Assembly: GCA_958267355.1 (NCBI GenBank)
Contig: OY279575.1
Location: forward strand, 1,822,295-1,859,045
DNA length: 36,751 nucleotides
DNA from: an uncultured Alphaproteobacteria bacterium
GTDB lineage: Bacteria > Pseudomonadota > Alphaproteobacteria > JALCBB01
Direction of reading: 5' to 3'
A program made the position numbers and the translations under genes. The notes beneath the pieces are model-generated. The model was not told the DNA's origin. It made no database searches and saw nothing but the letters and a program-made list of their open reading frames with translations. Positions 17,691-25,503 of this stretch are shown one piece after another (positions within the stretch are counted from its first letter, which is position 1; each line of letters starts with the position of its first letter).

Positions 17691-18779
17691 ATGACAGAAC
17701 AAGCCACACACGCAAGCCAGACACAAACATGCGAAACAATGCGCGCACTTGTTAAGGCGCGAGCGGCGGCGGGCTTGGAGCTTCAACAGCGTGCCAAGCC
17801 CGAACTTGGAGAAGAAGAAATTTTGGTGCGGGTGGGCAAGGCTTCCATTTGCGGCACGGATTTGCATATTTGGAACTGGGACGAATGGGCAGCGCGTACG
17901 GTACCTGTGCCGCTGACGATAGGGCACGAGTGGTCAGGAGAAATCGCCCAAGTCGGGGCGCGGGTGAGCCACTTGCAAAGCGGACAGCGGGTATCGGGCG
18001 AAGGCCATATCACGGGCAGCTTGAGCCACGGCAGTTTGAGTCGGATGGTACGGGCGGGGCGCAGGCACTTAGACCCTGAGACGCGGGGGATTGGTGTAAA
18101 TCTTGACGGAGCTTTTGCCGACTACTTGGTTTTGCCCGCCAGCAATGCTGTGCCATTGCCTGAGTCGGTGAGCGATGAAGTGGGTGCGATTTTGGATCCG
18201 TTTGGCAATGCGGTCCATGCGGTTTTGTCGTTTAACTTGGTGGGCGAAGATGTGCTGATAACGGGAGCGGGTCCGATTGGGATCTTGGCGGCGATGTTGG
18301 CGCGGCATATTGGGGCGCGGCATGTTGTGATTACGGATGTGAATCCGTATCGTTTGGCTTTGGCGGGTCGGGTGGCTGATGTGCGTCCTGTGAATGTTGC
18401 TGAAGAGTCGCTTGACGCGGTGAGTCAATCGTTGGGTATGCGTGAGGGATTTGATATCGGCATTGAGATGAGCGGTGCGCCACAGGCGTTTGCCCAGATG
18501 ACCGAGGCGATGATTATGGGGGGTAAGATTGCGCTGGTGGGAATTCCGTCCGCTCCGCAACAGGTGGATTGGAGTCAGCTTATTTTTAAGGCGTTAAGCT
18601 TCAAGTGCATCTACGGACGCGAAATTTTTGAGACTTGGTATAAGGCGATTGCTTTGATTGAGTCGGGCTTACCTGTGGAGCGGGTGATTACCCATCGCTT
18701 TGCGGCTGAAGAATACGAACAGGCTTTTGCCCAAGTCGGAGCGGGCGAATGCGGCAAGGTGATTTTGAACTGGCTGTGA
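17691..18779 (+). CDS. tdh: L-threonine 3-dehydrogenase lacking the structural zinc cysteines
   Basis: Oxidises threonine to 2-amino-3-oxobutyrate, the substrate of Kbl. Zinc medium-chain dehydrogenase: catalytic zinc ligands are kept (SICGTDLHIWNWDEW and GHEWSG), as are GEGHIT, DPFGNAVHAVLSFNLVGED, the NAD-binding GAGPIGILAA, and GREIFETWYK. The expected four-cysteine lobe after GEGHIT (CGxCRNCRxGRxHLC in ordinary Tdh) is replaced by residues 109-132, beginning GSLSHGSLSRMV, which contain no cysteine and include a 15-bp duplication (18015-18044). The start at ATG 17691 lies 4 bp after kbl; an N-terminal extension of about 16 residues precedes the usual MRALVKA start. Activity is plausible but stability or oligomer form may differ. 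Confidence 0.92.
   Translation: MTEQATHASQTQTCETMRALVKARAAAGLELQQRAKPELGEEEILVRVGKASICGTDLHIWNWDEWAARTVPVPLTIGHEWSGEIAQVGARVSHLQSGQRVSGEGHITGSLSHGSLSRMVRAGRRHLDPETRGIGVNLDGAFADYLVLPASNAVPLPESVSDEVGAILDPFGNAVHAVLSFNLVGEDVLITGAGPIGILAAMLARHIGARHVVITDVNPYRLALAGRVADVRPVNVAEESLDAVSQSLGMREGFDIGIEMSGAPQAFAQMTEAMIMGGKIALVGIPSAPQQVDWSQLIFKALSFKCIYGREIFETWYKAIALIESGLPVERVITHRFAAEEYEQAFAQVGAGECGKVILNWL
18015..18044 (+). repeat. 15-bp in-frame duplication in tdh
   Basis: GGCAGCTTGAGCCAC at 18015 and GGCAGTTTGAGTCGG at 18030, coding GSLSH/GSLSR exactly where the structural zinc lobe begins in other Tdh proteins. Confidence 0.8.
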
Positions 18780-18856
18780 AGTCTTGCGGCTTTTTGTGCT
18801 GGGGGTAGGTTTTTGCTGAGTCCTGCAGTTGTGGTCTGCGTGATATAGTGGGCTTT

Positions 18857-18930
18857 GGGCCTGTAGTTCAATTGGTTAGAACCCACCGCTCATAACGGTG
18901 TTGTTGCAGGTTCGAGTCCTGCCGGGCCCA
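18857..18930 (+). tRNA. tRNA with CAU anticodon (elongator Met or lysidine-type Ile)
   Basis: Complete cloverleaf: acceptor GGGCCTG/CGGGCCC with one U-G pair, D stem GTTC/GAAC, anticodon stem CACCG/CGGTG with loop CTCATAA, T stem GCAGG/CCTGC with TTCGAGT, discriminator A. No CCA is encoded (CGC follows). It is not the initiator, since position 1 pairs normally and the anticodon stem lacks the three G-C pairs. Met versus Ile2 cannot be settled from the sequence alone. TATAGT at 18844-18849 is a suitable -10 element about 7 bp upstream. Confidence 0.93.
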
Positions 18931-18941
18931 CGCACTTCCCT

Positions 18942-19107
18942 GTTTATTTACTTAAAGCTCGTTTATTCACCTCCGCATTTATTTACTTGCCCGTTTATTT
19001 ACTTAAAGCTCGTTTATTCATCTCCGCATTTATTTACTTGCCCGTTTATTTACTTAAAGCTCGTTTATTCATCTCTGCATCTATTTACTTGCCCGTTTAT
19101 TTATTTC
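18942..19107 (+). repeat. 51-bp tandem repeat directly downstream of the CAU tRNA
   Basis: Three full T-rich units start at 18942, 18993 and 19044, with a partial fourth at 19095; each begins GTTTATTTACTTAAAGCTCG. The sequence then decays into related T/C-rich variants to about 19190. The region to the end of dctM (19226) contains no credible gene. Confidence 0.92.
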
Positions 19108-19226
19108 CCCCTGTGTGTACTTGTCCGTTTATGTATTTACCCTTTTGTGTATTTGCTCTCCCCTTATGTTTGCTTGTGGGAGTATTTGTTTGAGGAGTAA
19201 TTTTACGGGGCGGGTTATGGCTTGCC

Positions 19227-20537
19227 TTACTGTGGGGCTTGGCGGGCAGTTTCGGGGAGCCAGGTGGCAAGTTCGGGGAATAGCACCAGCAAAACCACCA
19301 TCAAAACCATAATCGCAAACATCGGCAAAGCCGTCTTGGCAACATAGCCAATCGGATGACCCGTTAACCCCTGCATCACAAATAAGTTAAAGCCAATCGG
19401 CGGCGTAATCTGCGCCATTTCCACCACCACGACGATGAAAATTCCAAACCAGATAAAATCGATTCCCGCCGCTCTAATCATTGGCTCTACAACTGCCATA
19501 GTCAGAACCACGGCAGAAATTCCGTCTAGGAACATACCGATGATAATGTAAAAAATCGTCAGAGCCGCAATCAGCGTGTAGAGAGACAAATCAAGCGAGT
19601 CAATAAACGCCGCCAACGAACGCGGCAAACCCGTAAAACCCATAGACAACGATAAGAATGAAGCTCCCATCAAGATTAGGGCAATCATACAGCTGGTGCG
19701 GGTCGCTCCCATCAGTGAGCCCAGAAACGATTGCCACGACAAAGCCCGTTGCAGTGCCGCTAAGACCAAAGCCCCGATAACACCAAAAGCCGCTGCTTCC
19801 GTAGCCGTGGCATAGCCCATATACATAGAGCCAATCACCACCAGTATCAGGCAGATAATCGGTATTAGATTTGACGAGTTACGAAACTTTTCCATAAAGC
19901 CCATCGGCGGATCAGGTTCAGGGCGTTGGCTCGGACGAAAGAAGTGCCACAAAGCCACATAGCCCATAAACAACGAAGCCAACACAAGCCCAGGTAAAAT
20001 CCCTGCAACAAAAAGCTTGGTGATGGACTCGTTAATCGTCACGCCATAGACAATCAAAGTCAGCGAAGGCGGAATCATCAAGCCCAAAGTCGCCGAACCC
20101 GCCAGCGTACCAATATTCATAAATTCTGGATAGCCCCGCCGCCGCAGCTCAGGAATAGACATTTTACCCACTGTCATCAAAGTCGCCGCCGATGAACCCG
20201 AAACCGCCGCAAAAATCGTACAGCCCACTACATTGGTGTGTAAAAGTCCGCCTGGCAATCGTGACATCCATGGAGCTAACCCGTGAAACATATTTTCAGA
20301 TAAGCGGGTGCGGTATAAAATTTCTCCCATCCAGATAAACAAAGGTAGGGCAGTGAGAGTCCAAGACGAAGCCGAAGCCCAAATCACAGTTAACATCGCA
20401 TCACCCGACGGACGAGTCGTGAAAAGCTCCATTCCGACCCACGCGACTCCCATCAGGGCAAGGCCAATCCATACCCCCGTGCCAAGAAGCAGAAACAGCA
20501 CAAACAAAAAGATAGAGGCTAAGTAAAAATATTCCAT
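19227..20537 (-). CDS. dctM: TRAP transporter large permease (DctM type)
   Basis: The 12-helix membrane channel subunit of a tripartite ATP-independent periplasmic transporter. 436 residues, hydrophobic throughout, with family-typical segments: VVGCTIFAAVSGSSAATLMTVG, IGTLAGSATLGLMIPPSLTL, ATATEAAAFGVIGAL and QITPPIGFNLFVMQG. The ATG is 5 bp from the dctQ stop, so it is the last gene of the dctPQM operon. Substrate is set mostly by DctP and cannot be named. Confidence 0.95.
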   Translation of the reverse strand: MEYFYLASIFLFVLFLLLGTGVWIGLALMGVAWVGMELFTTRPSGDAMLTVIWASASSWTLTALPLFIWMGEILYRTRLSENMFHGLAPWMSRLPGGLLHTNVVGCTIFAAVSGSSAATLMTVGKMSIPELRRRGYPEFMNIGTLAGSATLGLMIPPSLTLIVYGVTINESITKLFVAGILPGLVLASLFMGYVALWHFFRPSQRPEPDPPMGFMEKFRNSSNLIPIICLILVVIGSMYMGYATATEAAAFGVIGALVLAALQRALSWQSFLGSLMGATRTSCMIALILMGASFLSLSMGFTGLPRSLAAFIDSLDLSLYTLIAALTIFYIIIGMFLDGISAVVLTMAVVEPMIRAAGIDFIWFGIFIVVVVEMAQITPPIGFNLFVMQGLTGHPIGYVAKTALPMFAIMVLMVVLLVLFPELATWLPETARQAPQ

Positions 20538-20542
20538 AGCGG

Positions 20543-21181
20543 CTATTCCTGCTGTGCGACAGATGCAGTTTTTGCTCCGCCTTGTGGGCTGGTTTCAGTT
20601 TCCATCGTTTCGTTGGCTTCTTCAGGGGTTTCGTCCAGCCCGCCAATGGCTCGGTGCGGCACACCCGTATGTTTTGAAAAAATCAAACGCACAAGATGAT
20701 CCGTAAGCGCAATACAAAACACAACAACTCCTATAGACATAGCAATCTGCGGAACCCATAACGGAGTCGCATCCTGCCCCTGACTCACATCGTTCAACTT
20801 GTGCGAAAGAAAATTCGTCTTAATCGCGTAATAACAAAAAAACCACGCTGTAGCCGTAGCAATGGTAGTGCACCACAACTCACCAAAACGGCGAAATCGT
20901 CCAAGCCGCTCCAAGACCAAACCAACACGAATATGCGAGCCATAGTTCAAGGTATAGGCAAGGGCAAAAAACGAAGCCGCCGCCATAAAATAGCCCGCGT
21001 AATCAGTCGCACCCGCAAAGAGCTGTCCCGTCCAGCGGGCAAGCATTTGGGCAACAATAATTCCTAGCAGAACAATGATGCAGATGGCTCCAAGCCCGCC
21101 ACAGACAAGGTAGAGCCAATCCAGCCCACGCCGCAGAAGACGCAAGCCGCGTTGCACAGGATGAGACGAAACCGCTTCCAT
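20543..21181 (-). CDS. dctQ: TRAP transporter small permease (DctQ type)
   Basis: Four predicted transmembrane helices (near residues 25-47, 60-80, 103-123 and 145-165) in a 212-residue protein. It has the usual DctQ spacing, the R-W near the end of the first helix, and NYGSHIRVGLVLERL in the central loop. A long cytoplasmic tail rich in Glu/Thr/Ala, partly repetitive (ETPEEANETMETET), exceeds the family norm. It partners DctM immediately downstream. A 109-bp gap with a perfect hairpin separates it from dctP. Confidence 0.9.
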   Translation of the reverse strand: MEAVSSHPVQRGLRLLRRGLDWLYLVCGGLGAICIIVLLGIIVAQMLARWTGQLFAGATDYAGYFMAAASFFALAYTLNYGSHIRVGLVLERLGRFRRFGELWCTTIATATAWFFCYYAIKTNFLSHKLNDVSQGQDATPLWVPQIAMSIGVVVFCIALTDHLVRLIFSKHTGVPHRAIGGLDETPEEANETMETETSPQGGAKTASVAQQE

Positions 21182-21244
21182 AAGCGGAGCTTTTGGCTAC
21201 TAGCAGTGCGTTAATAGCAGTGCGCTGTGATAGCAACGCAAAGT

Positions 21245-21272
21245 ACTCCCCCACTCAAGCGAGTGGGGGAGT
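21245..21272 (-). terminator. Perfect 12-bp hairpin between dctP and dctQ (attenuator)
   Basis: ACTCCCCCACTC (21245-21256), loop AAGC, and exact complement GAGTGGGGGAGT (21261-21272). It lies just after dctP in the direction of transcription and lacks a long T run. A partial terminator or mRNA-stabilising hairpin that makes more DctP than permease is the likely role, by inference. Confidence 0.6.
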
Positions 21273-21290
21273 TAAAACGCCTAACAACAA

Positions 21291-22301
21291 TTACCGCGAA
21301 CGGTACGCATCAACGATGGCTTGACCACCCGAACCCGCTTCTTGCAACCACTCTTCGGTCATGGTCTTGCCGATGTCTTGCAGTTCAGCTTTCATTTGAT
21401 CGCTAACCACTCCGACAGACATACCATTGGCGGCAAGCTGGCTAAGCGTGAATTCAGTGTAATGCACCGAACGCCAATAGCCCGAGTATTCAGCCGCTCC
21501 CGCACAGCCACGGATTGCGTTTTTGTGGTCTTGTCCTAGACCATCCCAGCTGTCTTTGTTGATGAAGACATAGTTACGCGGAAGCCACGCATCTGCTTCG
21601 TAGAAGTGAGTCAAGAACTCCCACACCTTACGGTCATAGCCCGTAGAACCCGACGAAACAAAACCATCAGCCACACCCGTAGCCAAAGCTTGGTTTAGCT
21701 CAGCCGCTTCAATCTTAACTGGAAGCATTCCTGCCAGCTCAGCCATTCTGTCGCCCGCCGCGTTGTAGGTACGGAACTTCACGCCTTTCGCATCCGCCAA
21801 AGAATTTACTTCTTTCTTGAAGTAAAAACCCTGCGGCGGCCAAGGCACCGAATACAACAGAACCAAGTTTTGCGACTCAAGCAAACTTTCCAGCGATGGC
21901 CGTGCCGCCGCCCACAAAGCTTCTGAGTCTTCAAACGAAGAAGCCAAGAATGGCACCGAGTCAAACCCGAAGACCGCGTTTTCGTTTTGGTGGGCCGACA
22001 AAAGCCGCTCACCAATTACGGCTTGTCCTGTTTGCACAGCCCGCTTAATTTCAGCTCCGCCAAACAGCGAGCCACCACCATGGACGGTAATGTTAATCGC
22101 ACCACCCGTTGCAGTCGCAACACAGCCCGCAAAAATCTTGCCGTTATCCGTATGGAAGTTAGAGTCAGAATACGCCATCGGCATATCCCAGTTTTCCGCA
22201 TGCGCCACCGAAACGGAAAGCCCTACACCAAGCGCAAGACCCGCCACAGCAACAGAAAAAGCTCCGAAAGATCGCTTCAGAGCAGAGAGAGTTTTTTGCA
22301 T
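21291..22301 (-). CDS. dctP: TRAP transporter substrate-binding protein (DctP type)
   Basis: Periplasmic solute receptor. Signal peptide MQKTLSALKRSFGAFSVAVA with cleavage after AHA (near residue 34). The mature part shows the DctP fold: an AVQTGQAVIGERLLS segment, SVPFLASSFEDSEALW, KGVKFRTYNAAGDRMAELAG carrying the conserved arginine that binds carboxylates, and LNQALATGVADGFVSSGSTG. 336 residues. The start at 22301 is fixed by a perfect AGGAGG (22307-22312); an upstream in-frame start is not needed. The ligand is presumably an organic acid; the neighbouring TPP enzyme and racemase suggest a 2-oxo or 2-hydroxy acid, but this is inference. Confidence 0.94.
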   Translation of the reverse strand: MQKTLSALKRSFGAFSVAVAGLALGVGLSVSVAHAENWDMPMAYSDSNFHTDNGKIFAGCVATATGGAINITVHGGGSLFGGAEIKRAVQTGQAVIGERLLSAHQNENAVFGFDSVPFLASSFEDSEALWAAARPSLESLLESQNLVLLYSVPWPPQGFYFKKEVNSLADAKGVKFRTYNAAGDRMAELAGMLPVKIEAAELNQALATGVADGFVSSGSTGYDRKVWEFLTHFYEADAWLPRNYVFINKDSWDGLGQDHKNAIRGCAGAAEYSGYWRSVHYTEFTLSQLAANGMSVGVVSDQMKAELQDIGKTMTEEWLQEAGSGGQAIVDAYRSR

Positions 22302-22306
22302 TTTCT

Positions 22307-22312
22307 CCTCCT
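22307..22312 (-). promoter_or_regulatory. Strong ribosome-binding site of dctP
   Basis: AGGAGG on the minus strand, 5 bp before ATG 22301; it decides the start against a frame-open alternative 60 bp upstream. Confidence 0.8.
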
Positions 22313-22708
22313 TAGTTTCTTCCCGCCCCGCCGCACACACCCGTGCGCACAGACAAAACAAGAAATGGAATCATATCGTTATGAATACGCAGAGTCACCG
22401 CACAGCCGATAGAGCGTGCAGTTGCTCCGCCGCCAGAATGTTAAGCCCAGACCGCAGGCGAATCAAGGCACTTCTAAGATTTAACAAGCCGCTTCGTGGT
22501 CTATTGTCCGATTTCGCAGGTTGGAGCGTAAATTCATCGCGCCAATTCGCAAACCCAACCCAAGCCACCAAGACAAGCCGCCAAGACAAGCTATTACACA
22601 AACCTTAAGGCTTGCCCTTCCATGGGGCTTGTACCTTGCCCTTCCACGGGGCTTGTACAGGGCTTGTACGGAGCTTGTACGGGGCTTCTAGGGCGAATAG
22701 GAGTGATT

Positions 22709-22741
22709 GGGGGGCTTAGGGGGCTAGGGGGTTCAGTAGGG
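22709..22741 (+). other. Candidate G-quadruplex sequence
   Basis: Four G runs of 6, 5, 5 and 3 bases separated by CTTA, CTA and TTCAGTA, a standard intramolecular quadruplex pattern on the plus strand. Confidence 0.55.
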
Positions 22742-22882
22742 CTTATACGGGCTTATACGGGCTTATAGGGCTTATGGGGGGCTATGGGGGCTTATACGGG
22801 CTTCTAAGGGCTTTACAGGACTTCTATAAAAGCTCCGTAAAAGTACTCCTCAAACAAACACTCCCAAGGGAATATTCCCCAA

Positions 22883-22922
22883 GGGGATATTTCCCCAAGG
22901 GGATACAAGGGGATATTTCCCC
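22883..22922. repeat. Two copies of the near-palindrome GGGGATATTTCCCC
   Basis: Copies at 22883-22896 and 22909-22922, 26 bp apart, embedded in CCCCAAGGGG units. Each has 4-bp G/C arms around an AT core and can form small hairpins. Confidence 0.65.
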
Positions 22923-23761
22923 AAGGGGATATAGGGGGAATAAGGGCTTATATGGGCTTATACGGCTTTTACAGGGCTTCTAGGGGGCTATGGGGTTTCG
23001 TATGGCTTCGCACAGGGCTTTAGGGGGCTATGGGGTTCAGCAGGGCTTATACGGGCTTATAGGGGCTTATAGGGCTTCGCAAGGCTTATAGGGGGCTGGA
23101 GAGTAGATTAGGGGCAGTGGGGCTTATAGGGGCTTGTAGGGCTTCACAAGGCTTATAGGTGGCTTTACAGGACTTCTAGGGGATATAGGGGCTTAGGGCT
23201 TCACAGGGCTTTAGGGGGCTAGGGAGTTCAGAAGGGCTTATAGGGGCTTGTAGGGCTATAGGGGGCTATGGGGTTTCGTATGGCTTCGCACAGGGCTTTA
23301 GGGGGCTAGGGAGTTCAGTAGGGCTTGTAGGGCTTCACAGGGCTTATAGGTGGCTAGGGGGTTTCGTATGGCTTCACAGGGCTTCTAGGGGGCTATGGGG
23401 TTTCGTATGGCTTATACGAGCTTGTAGCGGCTTTACAGGGCTTATAGGACTTCTAGGGGGTATTAGGGGGCTTATAGGGCTTCGCAAGGCTTCACAGGGC
23501 TTATAGGGGCTTTTTCTGTCCCTTATGGCTTGTGGGTGGCTTGTGGCTCTGTTGGCTTATCCCGATGGCTCGCTTGCCGCTGACCATCTGTGGCTTTTCC
23601 TAGCGGCTTGCCTAATGGCTTGCCTGTGGCTCGCCTAATAGCTTGTGCCTAGCGTCTTCTAACCTTGCCCACGGGCGTATCTCGCTGGCTCGCTTATGGC
23701 TTGCCCATCACGGCTTGCTTGACGGCTTATTTGCGACTCGCCCGATGGCGCATCAGGAGAG

Positions 23762-25456
23762 TTAAGCAATCCACTCCGATACAGGGGCTTGGGCTAAGTC
23801 CAAAGGCTGGGAGACGATATCCACCAACGCGGGCTTGTCGCTGGCAACAGCAGACCGTAAAGCCCCTTCCAACTCGTTCGCATCTTCCACCCGCCAAGCG
23901 TCTAAGCCGAAAGCTTGAGCTATCGCCGCACAGTCGCTACGCGAAAAATCCACATTGTAAAAACGCTCGCTAAAGCCATGGCGTTGTCCAGCCCGAATCC
24001 AGCCAAATGTCGCATTGGAAAACACCACCACCGTCACAGGTAAGCCATAACGCACAAGCGTTTCTAACTCTCCCACCGCCATCGCAAACGAACCATCACC
24101 CATCACCGCCACCACCTGCGTATTCGGCTCTGCAACCTGCGCCCCAATGGAAGCCCCCAGCGAAAAGCCTAAAGCCCCATGCGCACGATTGGTGATAAAT
24201 CTGCGTCCCGTGCTTGGCATACGGTAATGCGCCGAAAAATACGGACACGGCGTACCAGGATCCGCACAAATTATCGCGTCTTTGTTTAACACCCCAGCAA
24301 GAGTCGCAATAACCCGCTCAGGCTTAATCGGAGTCTCCGTGCTTTCCGCCAAAGGCACAAAGTCAGCCAGTTTCTTCTGCCACGCCCGCCGCGCACGATT
24401 GGCTCCATCGTGGTCAGCCGAAACCGCAGAGTCATTCAACGCCGCAAGCAAACCTTCCAAACCTGCCCGTGCATCTCCGACGAGCGCAACTTCGGTGGCG
24501 TAGTTCGCGCCAATCACTTCCGCGTCAATATCAAGATGCACAACCCGAACCGTCGGCAAAGGCACAGTCCAACGCTCGCTGGTAACCGAACCCGCACGAC
24601 AACCAACAAAAAACACTAAGTCCGCTTCTTCCACCACAGCCCGCGTAGCCGCAACGCCACCATTAGAACCCACCACACCCACCGCCAAAGGATGAGTCTC
24701 CGCAATCACACCCTGCCCCGAAACAGAAGTCGCAACAGGTAAGTTAAGCCTTTCCGCCACCGCCACCAAAGCCGCTTCAGCTCCAGACAAAACTGGACCC
24801 CCACCACAGACAATCACCGCCCGCTTGGTCTCCAACAAAGCCTTTGCCGCCGCTTCAATTGACTCATCAGCAGGCACAGGACGCTCAGCAGGAAAATATC
24901 CATAGCGTTTGTCTCCCCAAACTTCATCCTGCGCCACAGGACTACGCTGCGTGTCTATCGGTAAGCCCAAATGCACAGCCCCCGTACGCCCCGTAGTCGC
25001 AGCACGGAAAGCAGCCCGCAAGTTCGCCGGCAAACGCGCCGCGTTATCCAAGCTCGCCGTATGCTTGGCAAGCGGAGTGAAAAGTCCAACTTGATCCAGC
25101 TCGGTCAGCGGATAGCGACCACGCGAAGACACAGACACATCACTGGTAAGCGCCAAAATCGGCACAGAACTCTCGTTGGCTTCCACAACACCCGGAGCTA
25201 TATATGTGGCTCCGCCGCCTGATGGGCCTTCGCAGACTCCGACTTGATTGCGTATCCGCGCATAGGCATCTGCCATATAAGCCGCATGCCGCTCATCGCG
25301 AGTCAGCAAGTGCGTAATACCGTGTTCCATTCGGTACAGCGCATCATACCAAGGCAAAGTGGTATCACCACAGAGTCCGAAGATATGCTCCACGCCATGG
25401 ATGCGAAGCATTTCTACAAGTGCTTCGGCTCCTGTCATTTGGTTGGTCTGGCTCAT
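23762..25456 (-). CDS. Thiamine-pyrophosphate enzyme of the acetolactate synthase superfamily
   Basis: 564 residues with the three-domain layout of TPP decarboxylases/synthases. The N-terminal PYR domain has the catalytic glutamate in RDERHAAYMADAYAR (near residue 55) and the unusual GPSGGGATYIAPGV in place of the GPGATN of true AHAS. The central domain starts at AVIVCGGGPVLSG. The C-terminal PP domain has GDGSFAMAVGELETL and, 27 residues after GDG, FSNATFGW, giving the GDG...N magnesium-TPP motif. No FAD-specific or regulatory partner gene is present, so biosynthetic acetolactate synthase is unlikely; a 2-oxo-acid decarboxylase or carboligase of a catabolic route is inferred. It starts 47 bp after the racemase-family gene, in the same operon. 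Confidence 0.85.
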   Translation of the reverse strand: MSQTNQMTGAEALVEMLRIHGVEHIFGLCGDTTLPWYDALYRMEHGITHLLTRDERHAAYMADAYARIRNQVGVCEGPSGGGATYIAPGVVEANESSVPILALTSDVSVSSRGRYPLTELDQVGLFTPLAKHTASLDNAARLPANLRAAFRAATTGRTGAVHLGLPIDTQRSPVAQDEVWGDKRYGYFPAERPVPADESIEAAAKALLETKRAVIVCGGGPVLSGAEAALVAVAERLNLPVATSVSGQGVIAETHPLAVGVVGSNGGVAATRAVVEEADLVFFVGCRAGSVTSERWTVPLPTVRVVHLDIDAEVIGANYATEVALVGDARAGLEGLLAALNDSAVSADHDGANRARRAWQKKLADFVPLAESTETPIKPERVIATLAGVLNKDAIICADPGTPCPYFSAHYRMPSTGRRFITNRAHGALGFSLGASIGAQVAEPNTQVVAVMGDGSFAMAVGELETLVRYGLPVTVVVFSNATFGWIRAGQRHGFSERFYNVDFSRSDCAAIAQAFGLDAWRVEDANELEGALRSAVASDKPALVDIVSQPLDLAQAPVSEWIA

Positions 25457-25503
25457 CGTAGCGGAACTTTTTTGCGTAGCAGTGTTTTATAGAAATGTTT
25501 TGT

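Larger units (their letters stand above)
22608..23757 (+). repeat. 1.15-kb G-rich repeat region between the TPP enzyme gene and dctP
   Basis: No credible gene. The plus strand is made of variants of GGGCTTATAGGGGGCTATGGG, GGGTTTCGTATGGCTTCGCA and GGGCTTTAGGGGGCTAGG, with irregular spacing, from about 22608 to 23515; from 23516 to 23757 it continues as GGCTTGCC/GGCTCGC-type units. GGG runs are dense. The stretch 22302-22607 upstream of dctP holds no recognised gene or clear promoter. Confidence 0.92.

Noticed and set aside
18898..19200. 100-residue open frame with FIYLKLVYSS repeats
   Set aside because: It starts inside the tRNA and is generated entirely by the 51-bp satellite; no ribosome-binding site or family resemblance.
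22395..22983. Small open frames upstream of dctP and in the G-rich block
   Set aside because: No ribosome-binding sites or recognisable domains, and the right-hand one is repeat-coded; composition explains them.
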